Shown piece by piece: positions 8,922-17,908 of a DNA stretch of 64,000 nt. Position 1 is the first letter of the stretch; every line of letters begins with the position of its first letter. Position numbers and translations under genes: made by a program. The notes under the pieces are model-generated. The model did not search any database. It was not told where the DNA came from and worked only from the letters and a program-made list of their open reading frames with translations. Source of the stretch: Cribrihabitans_A pelagius (GTDB lineage: Bacteria; Pseudomonadota; Alphaproteobacteria; Rhodobacterales; Rhodobacteraceae); the NCBI RefSeq assembly GCF_048820915.1, contig NZ_JBMERR010000003.1, forward strand, positions 62,001 to 126,000, given 5' to 3'.

Positions 8922-9791
8922 TTACGCTACGTTTTCCAGCGCCACCTTCGGCGTGATCCCCAGCGCAAAGCAGACATCGCGGGTCAGCTCCGGCCGGTTC
9001 AGCGTGTAGAAATGCAGCTTCTCCACGCCGCCTTCGAGCAGGTCCGAGCACAGCTCGGTGCAGATCGCGGTCGCCAGCAGGTCTTCGCGGCCGTCGCGCA
9101 CCGCCTTGTCGAAGGCATCCTCCACCCATTGCGGAATGATGGTGCCGCAGCGGCGGGCAAAGTTGCGCGCGCCCTTCCAGTTTTCGATCGGCAGGATGCC
9201 GGGTGTCAGCTTGCTGCCGTCGATCCCCGCTTTCTCGCAGGCATCCCGGAAGCGGAAGAAGGTCTCCGCCTCGAAGAAAAACTGGGTCAGCGCCTCGTCC
9301 GCGCCGGCATCCAGCTTGCGCTTCAGCCATTCGACATCGGCGGACTGGTCGGCAGCCTCCGGGTGGCGGTCCGGGTAGGCGCCGACGCGGATGGTGAAAC
9401 CGCCGCGCGCCGCCAGCCCCTCGATCAGCGCCACCGAGTCGGCAAAGCCTTCAGGGTGCGGGGTGAACGTGCCCTCGCCCTTGGGCGGATCGCCGCGCAA
9501 TGCAACAATCTCGCGCACGCCGGCTTCGGCAAACTGGTCGGCGATCTCCAGCGTTTCCGCCTTGGAGGCGTTGACGCAGGTCAGATGCGCGGCCACGTTC
9601 AGGCCGGAGGAATTATGCAGCGTCGCCACCGCATCACGAGTGAGCGTGCGGGTGGTGCCGCCTGCGCCATAGGTCACCGAGACAAAGCGAGGGTCCATCG
9701 GAGCGAGCACCTGAACGGTGTCCCAAAGCCGGAAGGAGGCTTCGAGACTCTGCGGCGGGAAGAATTCGAAGGAAATCTCTGGCGTCGTCAT
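8922..9791 (-). CDS. metF: Methylenetetrahydrofolate reductase
   Basis: 289-residue FAD-dependent TIM-barrel enzyme that reduces 5,10-methylene-THF to 5-methyl-THF for methionine synthesis. The N-terminal FEFFPPQ holds the catalytic glutamate E9. SVTYGAGG and VALRGDPPKG are the family's FAD and folate contacts. EALTQFFFEAETF and GILPI follow in the expected order. Length is normal for the bacterial single-domain form. The gene is divergent from a LysR gene that looks like MetR, with a MetR-type operator in the 98-bp spacer, so induction by homocysteine via MetR is the expected control. Confidence 0.97.
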   Translation of the reverse strand: MTTPEISFEFFPPQSLEASFRLWDTVQVLAPMDPRFVSVTYGAGGTTRTLTRDAVATLHNSSGLNVAAHLTCVNASKAETLEIADQFAEAGVREIVALRGDPPKGEGTFTPHPEGFADSVALIEGLAARGGFTIRVGAYPDRHPEAADQSADVEWLKRKLDAGADEALTQFFFEAETFFRFRDACEKAGIDGSKLTPGILPIENWKGARNFARRCGTIIPQWVEDAFDKAVRDGREDLLATAICTELCSDLLEGGVEKLHFYTLNRPELTRDVCFALGITPKVALENVA

Positions 9792-9842
9792 TTCAGGTCT
9801 CTCGCTGTGTTGATTTCGTCTCTTGTCGCATGTGCGGCACTG

Positions 9843-9864
9843 TGAGACAATTTCATAATTCTCA
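9843..9864. promoter_or_regulatory. Putative MetR operator in metF-metR divergent promoter
   Basis: TGAG-N5-TTCA at 9843-9855 is one base away from the enterobacterial MetR consensus TGAA-N5-TTCA. The same stretch forms TGAGA (9843-9847) with TCTCA (9860-9864), a LysR-type inverted repeat. It lies in the A+T-richer middle of the 98-bp spacer between metF and metR starts. Confidence 0.5.
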
Positions 9865-9889
9865 AGAACAACATGAGCGACATCATAGG

Positions 9890-10795
9890 ATGCATATCGA
9901 ATTCCGCCATCTCCGCACCATCAAGGCCATCCACGAGGCCGGCGGGCTGGCCCGGGCTGCGGATCAGCTGAACATCACCCAAAGCGCGCTCAGCCACCAG
10001 GTGAAGGGGCTGGAGGAGCAGGCGGGAGTGGAGCTGTTTCTGCGCCGGTCCAAGCCGATGAAACTTTCGCCCGCGGGGCTGCGGCTGTTGCGGCTGGCCG
10101 AGCAGGTGCTGCCGCAGGTGGAGGCGGCGCAGGCCGAGTTTTCCTCGCTGCGCGACGGCCACGCCGGGCGGATGCATATCGCGATCGAATGCCACGCCTG
10201 CTTTGAGTGGCTGTTCCCGGTGCTGGAGGCCTTCCGCAAGAGCTGGGGCGATGTCGATGTCGACATCCGCCCGGGCCTTGCCTTCGATGCGCTGCCCGCG
10301 CTGCAGAAGGAGGAGGTGGATCTTGTGGTCTCCTCCGACCCCGAGGACATCCCGGGCGTCGATTTTATCGAACTGTTTGATTACAAACCGGTCTTTGTCG
10401 CTTCCTCCCATCACCCGCTGGCCGAAAAACCCTATGTCGAGGCGGAGGACTTCCTTGGTCAGGTGCTCATCACCTACCCTGTGGAGAAATCCCGGCTTGA
10501 CGTGTTCAGCCAGCTCCTGACGCCCGCCGGGGTGGAGCCCGCCTCGATCCGGCAGGTGGAGCTGACCGCGGTGATCCTGCTGCTGGTTGCCTCCAACCGC
10601 GGGGTGTCGGTGCTGCCGGACTGGGTGGTGCGGGAAGTGAAGTATTCCTCCGACTACGTGACCCGGCCGCTGACCAAGGCGGGGATCACCCGCAGCCTCT
10701 ATGCCGCTGTGCGCCGCGAGGACCGGGAGAAACCCTATATGCAGGAGCTGATCCGCCTCGCCAAGATCGAGGCCCGCAAGCTGCAACAGCAATGA
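9890..10795 (+). CDS. metR: LysR family transcriptional regulator, MetR-like
   Basis: 301-residue LysR-type regulator. The N-terminal winged HTH is about residues 1-60 (FRHLRTIKAIHEAGGLARAADQLNITQSALSHQ), followed by an effector-binding domain with VVSSDPEDIPGVDF and a VASNRGVSVLPDWV segment typical of MetR. ATG 9890 (MHIEFRH) gives the canonical LysR N-terminus; the upstream frame to 9830 is not LysR-like. The divergent position next to metF, plus the MetR-type half-sites between them, support the identification. It is expected to activate metF and other methionine genes with homocysteine as coeffector (established for MetR). Confidence 0.88.
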   Translation: MHIEFRHLRTIKAIHEAGGLARAADQLNITQSALSHQVKGLEEQAGVELFLRRSKPMKLSPAGLRLLRLAEQVLPQVEAAQAEFSSLRDGHAGRMHIAIECHACFEWLFPVLEAFRKSWGDVDVDIRPGLAFDALPALQKEEVDLVVSSDPEDIPGVDFIELFDYKPVFVASSHHPLAEKPYVEAEDFLGQVLITYPVEKSRLDVFSQLLTPAGVEPASIRQVELTAVILLLVASNRGVSVLPDWVVREVKYSSDYVTRPLTKAGITRSLYAAVRREDREKPYMQELIRLAKIEARKLQQQ

Positions 10796-10796
10796 T

Positions 10797-10828
10797 CCAA
10801 AAGGCCCGGCCCCGGCGAGGGCCGGGCC
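10797..10828 (-). terminator. Bidirectional rho-independent terminator
   Basis: A perfect 10-bp GC stem, 10803-10812 with 10819-10828, has a 6-base loop. On the minus strand it is followed by TTTT, so it best serves the oxidoreductase gene ending at 10843; it may also stop metR read-through. Confidence 0.75.
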
Positions 10829-10842
10829 GATAATCAGCCGGC

Positions 10843-11862
10843 TCAGGCCAGCTTGACGATCTGCTTGCCGGTGTTGCCGCCCTTCATCATCGACAGGAAG
10901 GCCTTGGGCGCGATCTCCAGCCCTTCGGCAATGTCTTCGAGGTACTTGATCGAGCCATCGGCCACTTTGGGCGCCACCTCCTTCAGGAACTCCGGGTAGC
11001 GGTCGTAGTGGTTGAAGATGATGAAGCCATTCACCGACAGGAACTTTGTCAGCACCGTGCGCCAGATCGCCGGTGCGGTCAGCGCGGTCTCGGAGCCATT
11101 GTACCAAGCGATCATGCCGCAGACCGGGATGCGGCCGAAGTTGTTCATCAGCGGGAGCACCGCTTCCAGCACCTTGCCGCCGACGTTTTCGTAATAGATG
11201 TCGATACCGCCGGGGCAGGCCGCCGCCAGCGCCGCACTCAGCGCCTCGGCAGACCCCAGCGCGCGGTGGTCGAGGCAGGCGTCAAAGCCGAAGGTTTCCT
11301 CCGCCAGCTTGCATTTCTCGGCCCCGCCCGCGATGCCGACAACCCGCAGGCCCGCCTGTTTCGCAAGCTGCCCCACCATCGAGCCGACCGGCCCGGTCGC
11401 GGCGGCAACCACCAGCGTCTCGCCCGCCTTGGGGCGGCCATAGGCGTCCAAGCCATGCCAGGCGGTAAACCCCGGCATGCCCAGCACGCCAAGCGCGGTG
11501 GTGAGCGGCGCCATGTCCGGGTCGAGCTTGCGGATCTGATCCGCGGGCAGGCAGGCATGGCTGGCCCAGCCGAACTGCCCCAGCGCAAAGTCGCCGGGCT
11601 CGAACGCCGGGCTGTTGGAGGCGATTACCTCCCCCACGCCGCCCGCTTCCATGGTGCCGCCCACCGGCACCGGCGCGGCATAGGATTTGGCATCGTTCAT
11701 GCGCCCGCGCATGTACGGGTCCAGAGACATATAGTGAAGCTTCACAAGGACTTCGCCCTCACCCGGCTGGGGCAGGGGGGCAGTCTCCAGGCGGAAGTTC
11801 TCCTCTGTGGCCTCGCCCTCGGGGCGGCTCGCCAACACGATGCGCTGCATCTCTTCGGTCAT
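10843..11862 (-). CDS. NADP-dependent oxidoreductase (zinc-independent MDR, CurA/YncB-like)
   Basis: 339-residue medium-chain reductase. MSLDPYMRGRM near residue 50 is the signature of the zinc-free leukotriene B4 dehydrogenase/curcumin reductase branch. VVAAATGPVGSMVGQLAK is the Rossmann glycine-rich NADPH site. YYENVGGKVLEAVLPLMN is the conserved active-site strand region. It probably reduces alkenals or enones in the cytoplasm; physiological substrate unknown. ATG 11862 is chosen because AGGAAGGA lies nine bases upstream. It is a single gene with its own terminator at 10797-10828. Confidence 0.9.
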   Translation of the reverse strand: MTEEMQRIVLASRPEGEATEENFRLETAPLPQPGEGEVLVKLHYMSLDPYMRGRMNDAKSYAAPVPVGGTMEAGGVGEVIASNSPAFEPGDFALGQFGWASHACLPADQIRKLDPDMAPLTTALGVLGMPGFTAWHGLDAYGRPKAGETLVVAAATGPVGSMVGQLAKQAGLRVVGIAGGAEKCKLAEETFGFDACLDHRALGSAEALSAALAAACPGGIDIYYENVGGKVLEAVLPLMNNFGRIPVCGMIAWYNGSETALTAPAIWRTVLTKFLSVNGFIIFNHYDRYPEFLKEVAPKVADGSIKYLEDIAEGLEIAPKAFLSMMKGGNTGKQIVKLA

Positions 11863-12060
11863 GGGATCGTCCTTCCTGATCAAACTGTGCTGCGCAGAAC
11901 TCTGTGCCCCGCGCTTGCCGAATTCAACCGCCAGCGCGGAATTGACCCGCCGTCAGGCGGTGCCCTGCTCGTAGGCATTGCCCCCTTGGCAAGCTCTGGC
12001 TTGAAGCGTATAGGCACGGTTTGACCCGCACCTTCCCCGACCGGCACAGGAAACGCACAC

Positions 12061-12846
12061 ATGATTGGCAGCGCAAACCTCAACGTGATGATCAAGGCCG
12101 CCCGCAAGGCAGGCCGTTCCCTGGTGAAGGACTTCCGCGAGGTCGAAAACCTTCAGGTCTCGATGAAGGGCGCGGGCGATTTCGTCTCCAAGGCCGACAT
12201 AGCGGCCGAGAAGATCCTGAAGGACGAGCTGCGCGGCGCCCGCCCGACCTACGGCTGGCTGGCCGAAGAAGGCGGTGAGGAGCCGGGCGAGGACCCGACC
12301 CGCCGCTGGATCGTTGATCCGCTCGACGGCACCACCAACTTCCTGCACGGCCTGCCGCATTGGGCGGTGTCGATCGCGCTGGAGCACAAGGGGCAGGTGG
12401 TGGCCGGCGTGATCTATGACGCTGCCAAGGACGAGATGTTCTTTGCCGAGAAGGGCGCGGGCGCCTGGATGAACGAAAGCCGCATCCGTGTCTCCGGCCG
12501 CCACCGGATGATCGAGTCGGTTTTTGCGACCGGCGTGCCCTTCGGCGGCCGCTCCGACCTGCCGCTGACGCTGCAGGACCTGGCCCGGCTGATGCCCGCC
12601 TGTGCCGGCGTGCGGCGCTGGGGTTCGGCGGCGCTGGACATGGCCTATGTCGCGACGGGCCGCTACGAAGGCTTCTGGGAGCGCCGCCTGAACGCCTGGG
12701 ACCTGGCCGCGGGCATCATCCTGGTGAAAGAAGCCGGCGGGTTTGCCGAGGCGATCGACCCCGAGGCGGGCATCATCGACAGCGGCAGCGTGGTCTGCTC
12801 GAACGAGCCGATCTTCGAGAATTTCGCCAAGGTAATCCGCGGCTGA
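12061..12846 (+). CDS. suhB: Inositol monophosphatase family protein (SuhB)
   Basis: 261-residue Mg-dependent sugar-phosphatase. WIVDPLDGTTNF at residues 83-94 carries the metal ligands D86 and D89. AEEGG upstream supplies the metal-binding glutamate. LNAWDLAAGIILVKEAGG is the C-terminal signature. It dephosphorylates inositol-1-phosphate in vitro; in bacteria SuhB also acts with the antitermination complex, and which role holds here is not visible. ATG 12061 is preceded by AGGAAACGCACAC. A clear terminator follows at 12872-12897. Confidence 0.93.
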   Translation: MIGSANLNVMIKAARKAGRSLVKDFREVENLQVSMKGAGDFVSKADIAAEKILKDELRGARPTYGWLAEEGGEEPGEDPTRRWIVDPLDGTTNFLHGLPHWAVSIALEHKGQVVAGVIYDAAKDEMFFAEKGAGAWMNESRIRVSGRHRMIESVFATGVPFGGRSDLPLTLQDLARLMPACAGVRRWGSAALDMAYVATGRYEGFWERRLNAWDLAAGIILVKEAGGFAEAIDPEAGIIDSGSVVCSNEPIFENFAKVIRG

Positions 12847-12871
12847 GCCGCCCCGGATATCCAGGACTTGC

Positions 12872-12897
12872 AAACGCGGCCCCGTGGCCGCGTTTTT
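12872..12897 (+). terminator. Rho-independent terminator of suhB
   Basis: A 10-bp stem, 12872-12881 with 12886-12895, has a four-base CCGT loop and overlaps a run of five T at 12893-12897. It lies 25 bp after the suhB stop. Confidence 0.85.
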
Positions 12898-12924
12898 GCG
12901 TTCTGGAAGGGGGCGTCATGTCTC

Positions 12925-13097
12925 CCGGCGCGGAACAAGGCCGAAGGCCGCCGCGCATCGCAGGCGCGCCCCCACGCGGCGGCAATTTGGCTGAGGCTGG
13001 GCGCTCCCTCAAAAGGGGTATACGGACTTGGCCGGGATAAACTGCCATAGACTGCCGTTTGCATCGCCTCCGCGCGCGTCGGCAATGCGCGGCTTGG
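12925..13097 (+). repeat. Dispersed ~175-bp intergenic repeat, copy A
   Basis: Starts GGCGCGGAACAAGG at 12927 and then holds, in order: GGCCGAAGGCC mini-hairpin, CCGCCGCGCATCGC, CGCGGCGG (pairing with CCGCCGCG), TACGGACTT, ATAAACTGCC and a GC-rich tail ending near CGCGGCTTGGTG. The same order occurs at 47736-47908, 56553-56729, and inverted at 26186-26356. It sits in the convergent gap between suhB and a GFA gene, right after the suhB terminator. Boundaries are approximate. Confidence 0.8.
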
Positions 13098-13108
13098 TGG
13101 CTGGCTTT

Positions 13109-13486
13109 CTACCGGTCCGAAGGATGGTTCACCCCGTCGCTCCACGGAATCTCGCCATAGGTCTCAGGGTGCGTCCGCGGATTGGCGCCCTCGATACAGC
13201 CGAGGTTCACCCCGCATTCCGCCGGGTTCGACCGGCGCTGGTGGTGGGTGTAGATGCCGCAGGTCCTGCAGAAATAGTGCTTCGCCGTATGGGTGCCCCA
13301 GGTGTAGAGGCTGAGGTTCTCCGCCCCCTTCCGCACCTTCAGTGTCTGAGCCAACGCCGTCACCGCCGCCGCCCCGCGGCGGCGGCAGAAGGAACAATCG
13401 CAGCGGGCCGCCGAGGCAAGGCCTTGCGGAAACTCCGCCTCGATCTCGACGGCGCCGCAGTGGCAGGTGGCTTTCAGGCGTTTCAT
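13109..13486 (-). CDS. GFA family protein (glutathione-dependent formaldehyde-activating fold)
   Basis: 125-residue zinc-binding GFA-fold protein. Zinc ligands are visible as CHCGAV near residue 8, CDCSFCRRRG near residue 30, and YFCRTCGIYTHH near residue 70. The family includes formaldehyde-activating enzyme Gfa, but most members are uncharacterised and may act on other thiol adducts; no formaldehyde dehydrogenase is adjacent. ATG 13486 is selected because GGAGAG precedes it by about eight bases; the reading frame upstream runs through a tandem repeat and is not conserved-looking. A second GFA protein is at 33372-33761. Confidence 0.87.
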   Translation of the reverse strand: MKRLKATCHCGAVEIEAEFPQGLASAARCDCSFCRRRGAAAVTALAQTLKVRKGAENLSLYTWGTHTAKHYFCRTCGIYTHHQRRSNPAECGVNLGCIEGANPRTHPETYGEIPWSDGVNHPSDR

Positions 13487-13497
13487 GTTTCTCTCCT

Positions 13498-13560
13498 CAC
13501 TTCCCTGACGTCCCTCACTTCCCCGACGTCCCTCACTTCCCTGACGTCCCTCACTTCCCC
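13498..13560. repeat. 18-bp tandem repeat (3.5 copies)
   Basis: Unit CACTTCCCTGACGTCCCT at 13498-13515, 13516-13533 (one base change) and 13534-13551, with a half unit to 13560. It spans the spacer between the GFA gene and the rhomboid gene and includes the rhomboid stop codon, so it is a potential variable-number locus. Confidence 0.85.
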
Positions 13561-14315
13561 CAAGGCCCCGGATTGCGCTTCCGGCGCGGCAGCTTGGGGA
13601 TGCGGCTGGCGGAATATTGGCTTGCGGGATGCGGCGGCAGGCCGTGCGTCTTGTTCCAGAAGGCGGGCCCGCCGCGCTTGATCCACAGCGGCACACACAG
13701 TGCAAGCCCGACGATGAAGCCGCCCGCATGGGCCCAATAGGCCACGCCGCCCTGATCCGGATCGGCGCCGATGCCGCCGAGGAACTGCATCCCCAGCCAG
13801 GCCGCCAGCATGACGAAGGCAGGGATCGAGAAGATGCGGAAATAGATGATCAGCACCAGCAGGATATCGACACGCGCCTTCGGGAACATCAGCAGATAGC
13901 CCCCCATCACCCCGGCAATCGCGCCCGAGGCCCCCACCGTCGGCACCTGCGACCAGGGGGCGGAGATCACGTGGATGACCCCGGCGCCGATGCCGCAGGC
14001 AAGGTAGAACAGCAGGAAGGGCAGGTGGCCCATCTCGTCTTCGAGGTTGTCGCCGAAGATCCACAGAAACAGCATGTTGCCGCCCAGATGCATCAGCCCG
14101 CCGTGGATGAACATCGAGGTGAACAGGGTGGCAAGCCCATAGCCCTGGCTGATCTCGGCCGGGATCACTGCAAAGGCATCATAGAAATAGGCCAGCGCCC
14201 GGGGCGAGGCATAGGTGGCGGAATAATAGAAATACGCCAGGATATTCGCCGCCATCAGGACGTAGACGGCATAGGGCGTCCGGTGGGAGGGGTTGTGGTC
14301 GCGCAAGGGAAACAT
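13551..14315 (-). CDS. Rhomboid family intramembrane serine protease
   Basis: 254-residue polytopic membrane protein with about six membrane segments. The catalytic dyad is visible: S130 in VGASGAIAG and H196 in AYWAHAGGF. FTSMFIHGGLMHLGGNM carries the HGxxHxxxN motif of the first loop and oxyanion region. It cleaves transmembrane substrates in the inner membrane; the target is unknown. ATG 14315 (MFPLRDHN) is preferred; a TTG 36 bp upstream would add an unlikely polar extension. The C-terminus is basic and ends inside an 18-bp tandem repeat. Confidence 0.93.
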   Translation of the reverse strand: MFPLRDHNPSHRTPYAVYVLMAANILAYFYYSATYASPRALAYFYDAFAVIPAEISQGYGLATLFTSMFIHGGLMHLGGNMLFLWIFGDNLEDEMGHLPFLLFYLACGIGAGVIHVISAPWSQVPTVGASGAIAGVMGGYLLMFPKARVDILLVLIIYFRIFSIPAFVMLAAWLGMQFLGGIGADPDQGGVAYWAHAGGFIVGLALCVPLWIKRGGPAFWNKTHGLPPHPASQYSASRIPKLPRRKRNPGPWGK

Positions 14316-14364
14316 GCGGGAAACGCTGGGCCGGTTGCGGCCCAGCGTCAAGGGGTTATCGGGT

Positions 14365-17300
14365 TCAGCTCATGCCGCCGAGAAGCGCCGCGTTGCCGCC
14401 GGCGGCGGTGGTGTCGACGCAGACGTGGCGCTCGGCCATGACGCGGGCGCGGTCGGGCAGGCCGGGGATCAGCGGCAGGATCGGCCCGTCGCGGCGCGCC
14501 AGCGCCTGCTCGATCTCGCGGCCGGTGGCCTCGTCGCCCCACCACAGGACGCCCGCGATGCCGTCGACGCTCTCCAGCTGGCGGATGCCCATGAGGTCAT
14601 GCGCTTTGATCGCAGTGCCGCCGAGGCTGATCACCGCATCGGCCTGGGCTTCCGCGGTTTCGGCCCCGGGCCCCATGCAGAGGAGCGGCAGCCGCGGCAG
14701 CACCGTCAGCCGGTTCGATTCACCGGTCGGGCCGGGCAGGGTGGTGGTGACCGCCTGCGCCGGAACCCCGCTGGCAGGCGGCAGCGCCGCTGCGCTCTGG
14801 CCCGCAGCTTCGGGGGCTGAGCCTGCGCGGCTTCGCTGCCGGTCAGGCGCACAGAACCGGGCAAGGTAGTTCGGCCCGCCCGCTTTGGGGCCGGTGCCGG
14901 ACAGGCCTTCGCCGCCGAAGGGCTGGCTGCCGACGATGGCGCCGATCTGGTTGCGGTTCACATAGATATTGCCCGCATGGACCCGGTCGCAGACATGCTG
15001 GACCCGGTCGTCGATCCGCGTGTGCAGCCCGAAGGTCAGGCCGTAACCCGTTGCGTTGATGTCGGAAATCACCTTGTCCAGGTCCTGCGCCCGGAACCGC
15101 GCCACATGCAGCACGGGGCCGAAGATCTCCTCCTCAAGCGCCTGGATGCCCGGCACCGCGATCAGCGTCGGCGCCACGAATGTGCCGCCCTGCGGCGTGC
15201 GCAGCTCTTTAAGCACCCGTCCCTCGGCGCGGGCTTTGTCGATATGGGCGAGGATGCCCGCGCGGGCGCCTTCGTCAATCACCGGGCCGCTGTCGGTGGG
15301 CAGGTGCCACGGATCGTCCAGCCGCAGGCAGTCCATCGCGCCCTTCAGCATGGTGAGCACGGTCTCGGCCACGTCCTCCTGCAGATACAGGCAGCGCAGC
15401 GCCGAGCAGCGCTGACCCGCCGACTGGAAGGCGCTTTCGATCACCGCCTGCACCGCCTGTTCCGGCAGCGCGGTGGAGTCGACGATCATCGCGTTGAGCC
15501 CGCCGGTTTCCGCGATCAAGGGCGATCCGGGCTGGAGGTTCTCGGCCATCGCCTTGCGGATGCGCAGCGCGGTCGCTGTGGAGCCGGTGAAGGCCACGCC
15601 GTTCACGCGCGGGTCCGAGGTGATCGCAGCGCCGACAACGCTGCCGCGGCCCGGCACCAGCTGCAGTGCGGCCCGGGGCACACCGGCCTCATGCAGCAGC
15701 TGCACCGCGCGATGCGCGATCAGCGGCGTCTGGTCGGCGGGCTTGGCCAGCACTGCGTTGCCCACCGCGAGCGCGGCCGAGATCTGCCCGGTGAAGATCG
15801 CCAGCGGGAAGTTCCACGGCGAGATGCAGGAAAAGATCCCCGCAGGCGCCGCGTCGGGAATGCGGGCGGCGTAGTAGCGCAGGAAGTCCACCGCCTCGCG
15901 CAGCTCGGCCACCGCATCGGGGATGGACTTGCCCGCTTCCCTCGCAAGGATGGCAAACAGCTCACCGAAGTTTTCCTCGTAGAGGTCGGCGGCCCTGTTC
16001 AGCACGCTTGCGCGCTCTGCCGCGGCCGCGTGCCAAGGGGTGGCCGAGGCCAGCGCCAGCTCGATATCAGCGCTGCTGCACTGCGCGATCCGGCCGACCA
16101 CGCTCAGGTCGGTGGGGCTGGTCACGTCCTTCGAGGTCTCGGGCTGCGCCTCACCAGCCAGCAGGGGGCCTGCCTCCCACTGATGGTCGCGCCAGGGCGC
16201 GCGGGCCGCCTCGATCCGCGCCAGCGTCGGTGCATGGCCAAGGTCGAAGCCCTTGGAGTTCATCCGCTCCGGCAGGAACAGCTCCGGCCCGGTCGGGATC
16301 TGGCGGGTGAGGTCCTCCACTGCGTCGAACGGGTCGGCAGCCACCACCTCCGGCGGCACGTTCTCGTCCACGATCTGGTTCACGAAAGAGCTGTTGGCGC
16401 CGTTCTCCAGCAGGCGGCGCACCAGATAGGCCAGAAGATCGCGGTGCGCACCGACAGGCGCATAGATCCGGCAGTTGGTCTTGTTCTGCTCCAGCACCAT
16501 CTGGTGCAGCGTCTCGCCCATGCCGTGCAGGCGCTGGAACTCGTATGACGCCTTGTCCTTGCCATCGGCCATGTGCAGGATCGCGGCGACGGTATGGGCG
16601 TTGTGGGTGGCGAACTGCGGGTAGATCCGATCGGTCAGCCCCAAGAGCTTGCGGGCATTGGCGATGTAGGACACGTCGGTCAGCGCCTTGGAGGTGAAGA
16701 CCGGGAAGCCATCGACGCCTTCGACCTGGGCGCGCTTGATCTCGGTATCCCAATAGGCGCCCTTCACCAGCCGCACCATGAAGCGGCGGTCGTATTTTTC
16801 GGCCATTTCGTGCAGCGCGTCGATCGCCAGCCCGGTGCGGGGCCCGTAGGCCTGCACGACCACGCCAAAGCCGTCCCAGCCCGCCAGAGCCGGGTCGGAC
16901 ACCACCGCCTCGATCACTTCCAGCGACAGCGACAGCCGGTCGGCTTCTTCGGCATCGACGTTGAGCCCCATTTTTGCGGCCTTGGCGAGCAGCGCCAGCG
17001 CCTTCAGCCGCGGCACCAGGGTCTCCATCACGCTGGCATCATGCGCCAGCTCGTAGCGCGGATGCAGCGCCGACAGCTTCACCGAGATACCGGGGTTCTC
17101 GCGGATGTCATCGCTGTGGCAGGCGGCTGCAATTGCCGAGATCGCCCGCGAATAGGCGAGGTGATAGCGCGAGGCATCGCCTTCGGTCCGCGCGGCTTCG
17201 CCCAGCATGTCGTAGGAGTAGGTATAGCCCTTGGCCTCCATCCCCTCGGCCCGCTTCATGGCGCTCTCGATGGTCTCGCCCAGCACGAACTGGCGGCCCA

Positions 17301-17796
17301 TCTCCTTCATCGCGCGGCCCACGGCGGTGCGGATCACCGGCTCGCCCAGACGCTTCACCGCACCGCGCAGGGCGCGCACCGGGCTGGGCTTGTCCTCGTC
17401 CAGCACCTTGCCGGTCAGCATCAGGGCCCAGGTCGAGGCATTGACCAGCGGCGAGGAGGACTTGCCCAGGTGCTTGCTCCAGTCCGAGGGCGCGATCTTG
17501 TCCTCGATCAGCGCGTCGATGGTGTCGGCATCCGGCACGCGGAGCAGCGCCTCGGCCAGGCACATCAGCGCGACGCCTTCTTCGGTGGAAAGCCCGTACT
17601 CGGCCAGGAACACCTCCATCAGCCCGGGCGCGGAATGGCCGCGGATGTCGCGCACCAAGGCGGCTGCATTGGCGCTGATCCGCTGCCGGTCCTCACTGCT
17701 GAGGGCCGCCTGGTCGATTAGCTTGCCGCGCATCGCGGTCTCGCTCGCGTAGGTTCCGGCATCGATACGGTGCCGCAGTTTCTGGGAGGTGTTCAT
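14365..17796 (-). CDS. putA: Bifunctional proline dehydrogenase / L-glutamate gamma-semialdehyde dehydrogenase
   Basis: 1143-residue PutA converting proline to glutamate. The N-terminal half is the FAD-dependent PRODH barrel (YSYDMLGEAARTE, VRLVKGAYWDTEIK, YPQFATHNAHT). The C-terminal half is the P5C dehydrogenase with catalytic C797 in AGQRCSAL and the VGAAITSD / GVAFTGSTAT cofactor region. It lacks the N-terminal ribbon-helix-helix DNA-binding domain of enterobacterial PutA, so it is not its own repressor; the divergent Lrp-type putR is the likely activator, as known in Rhodobacter. The start is ATG 17796 with GGAG about nine bases upstream. Confidence 0.96.
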   Translation of the reverse strand: MNTSQKLRHRIDAGTYASETAMRGKLIDQAALSSEDRQRISANAAALVRDIRGHSAPGLMEVFLAEYGLSTEEGVALMCLAEALLRVPDADTIDALIEDKIAPSDWSKHLGKSSSPLVNASTWALMLTGKVLDEDKPSPVRALRGAVKRLGEPVIRTAVGRAMKEMGRQFVLGETIESAMKRAEGMEAKGYTYSYDMLGEAARTEGDASRYHLAYSRAISAIAAACHSDDIRENPGISVKLSALHPRYELAHDASVMETLVPRLKALALLAKAAKMGLNVDAEEADRLSLSLEVIEAVVSDPALAGWDGFGVVVQAYGPRTGLAIDALHEMAEKYDRRFMVRLVKGAYWDTEIKRAQVEGVDGFPVFTSKALTDVSYIANARKLLGLTDRIYPQFATHNAHTVAAILHMADGKDKASYEFQRLHGMGETLHQMVLEQNKTNCRIYAPVGAHRDLLAYLVRRLLENGANSSFVNQIVDENVPPEVVAADPFDAVEDLTRQIPTGPELFLPERMNSKGFDLGHAPTLARIEAARAPWRDHQWEAGPLLAGEAQPETSKDVTSPTDLSVVGRIAQCSSADIELALASATPWHAAAAERASVLNRAADLYEENFGELFAILAREAGKSIPDAVAELREAVDFLRYYAARIPDAAPAGIFSCISPWNFPLAIFTGQISAALAVGNAVLAKPADQTPLIAHRAVQLLHEAGVPRAALQLVPGRGSVVGAAITSDPRVNGVAFTGSTATALRIRKAMAENLQPGSPLIAETGGLNAMIVDSTALPEQAVQAVIESAFQSAGQRCSALRCLYLQEDVAETVLTMLKGAMDCLRLDDPWHLPTDSGPVIDEGARAGILAHIDKARAEGRVLKELRTPQGGTFVAPTLIAVPGIQALEEEIFGPVLHVARFRAQDLDKVISDINATGYGLTFGLHTRIDDRVQHVCDRVHAGNIYVNRNQIGAIVGSQPFGGEGLSGTGPKAGGPNYLARFCAPDRQRSRAGSAPEAAGQSAAALPPASGVPAQAVTTTLPGPTGESNRLTVLPRLPLLCMGPGAETAEAQADAVISLGGTAIKAHDLMGIRQLESVDGIAGVLWWGDEATGREIEQALARRDGPILPLIPGLPDRARVMAERHVCVDTTAAGGNAALLGGMS

Positions 17797-17908
17797 GTTC
17801 TCGTGCTCCGCTGGACGAAGAAGTCTGATGACAAGATTACACCCAATACTGCGGGACAACCGCCCGAAGATGTGCGATGTACGGTACGATTGAGGAAAGT
17901 GAGGCGAT

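Noticed and set aside
12925..13097. CRISPR-type array
   Set aside because: Repeats are dispersed over tens of kilobases, with no regular spacers and no cas genes.
12773..13145. Open frames inside dispersed repeat copy A encoding RG-rich peptides
   Set aside because: The same peptide pattern recurs in repeats B, C and D, showing it derives from the non-coding repeat, not from a gene.
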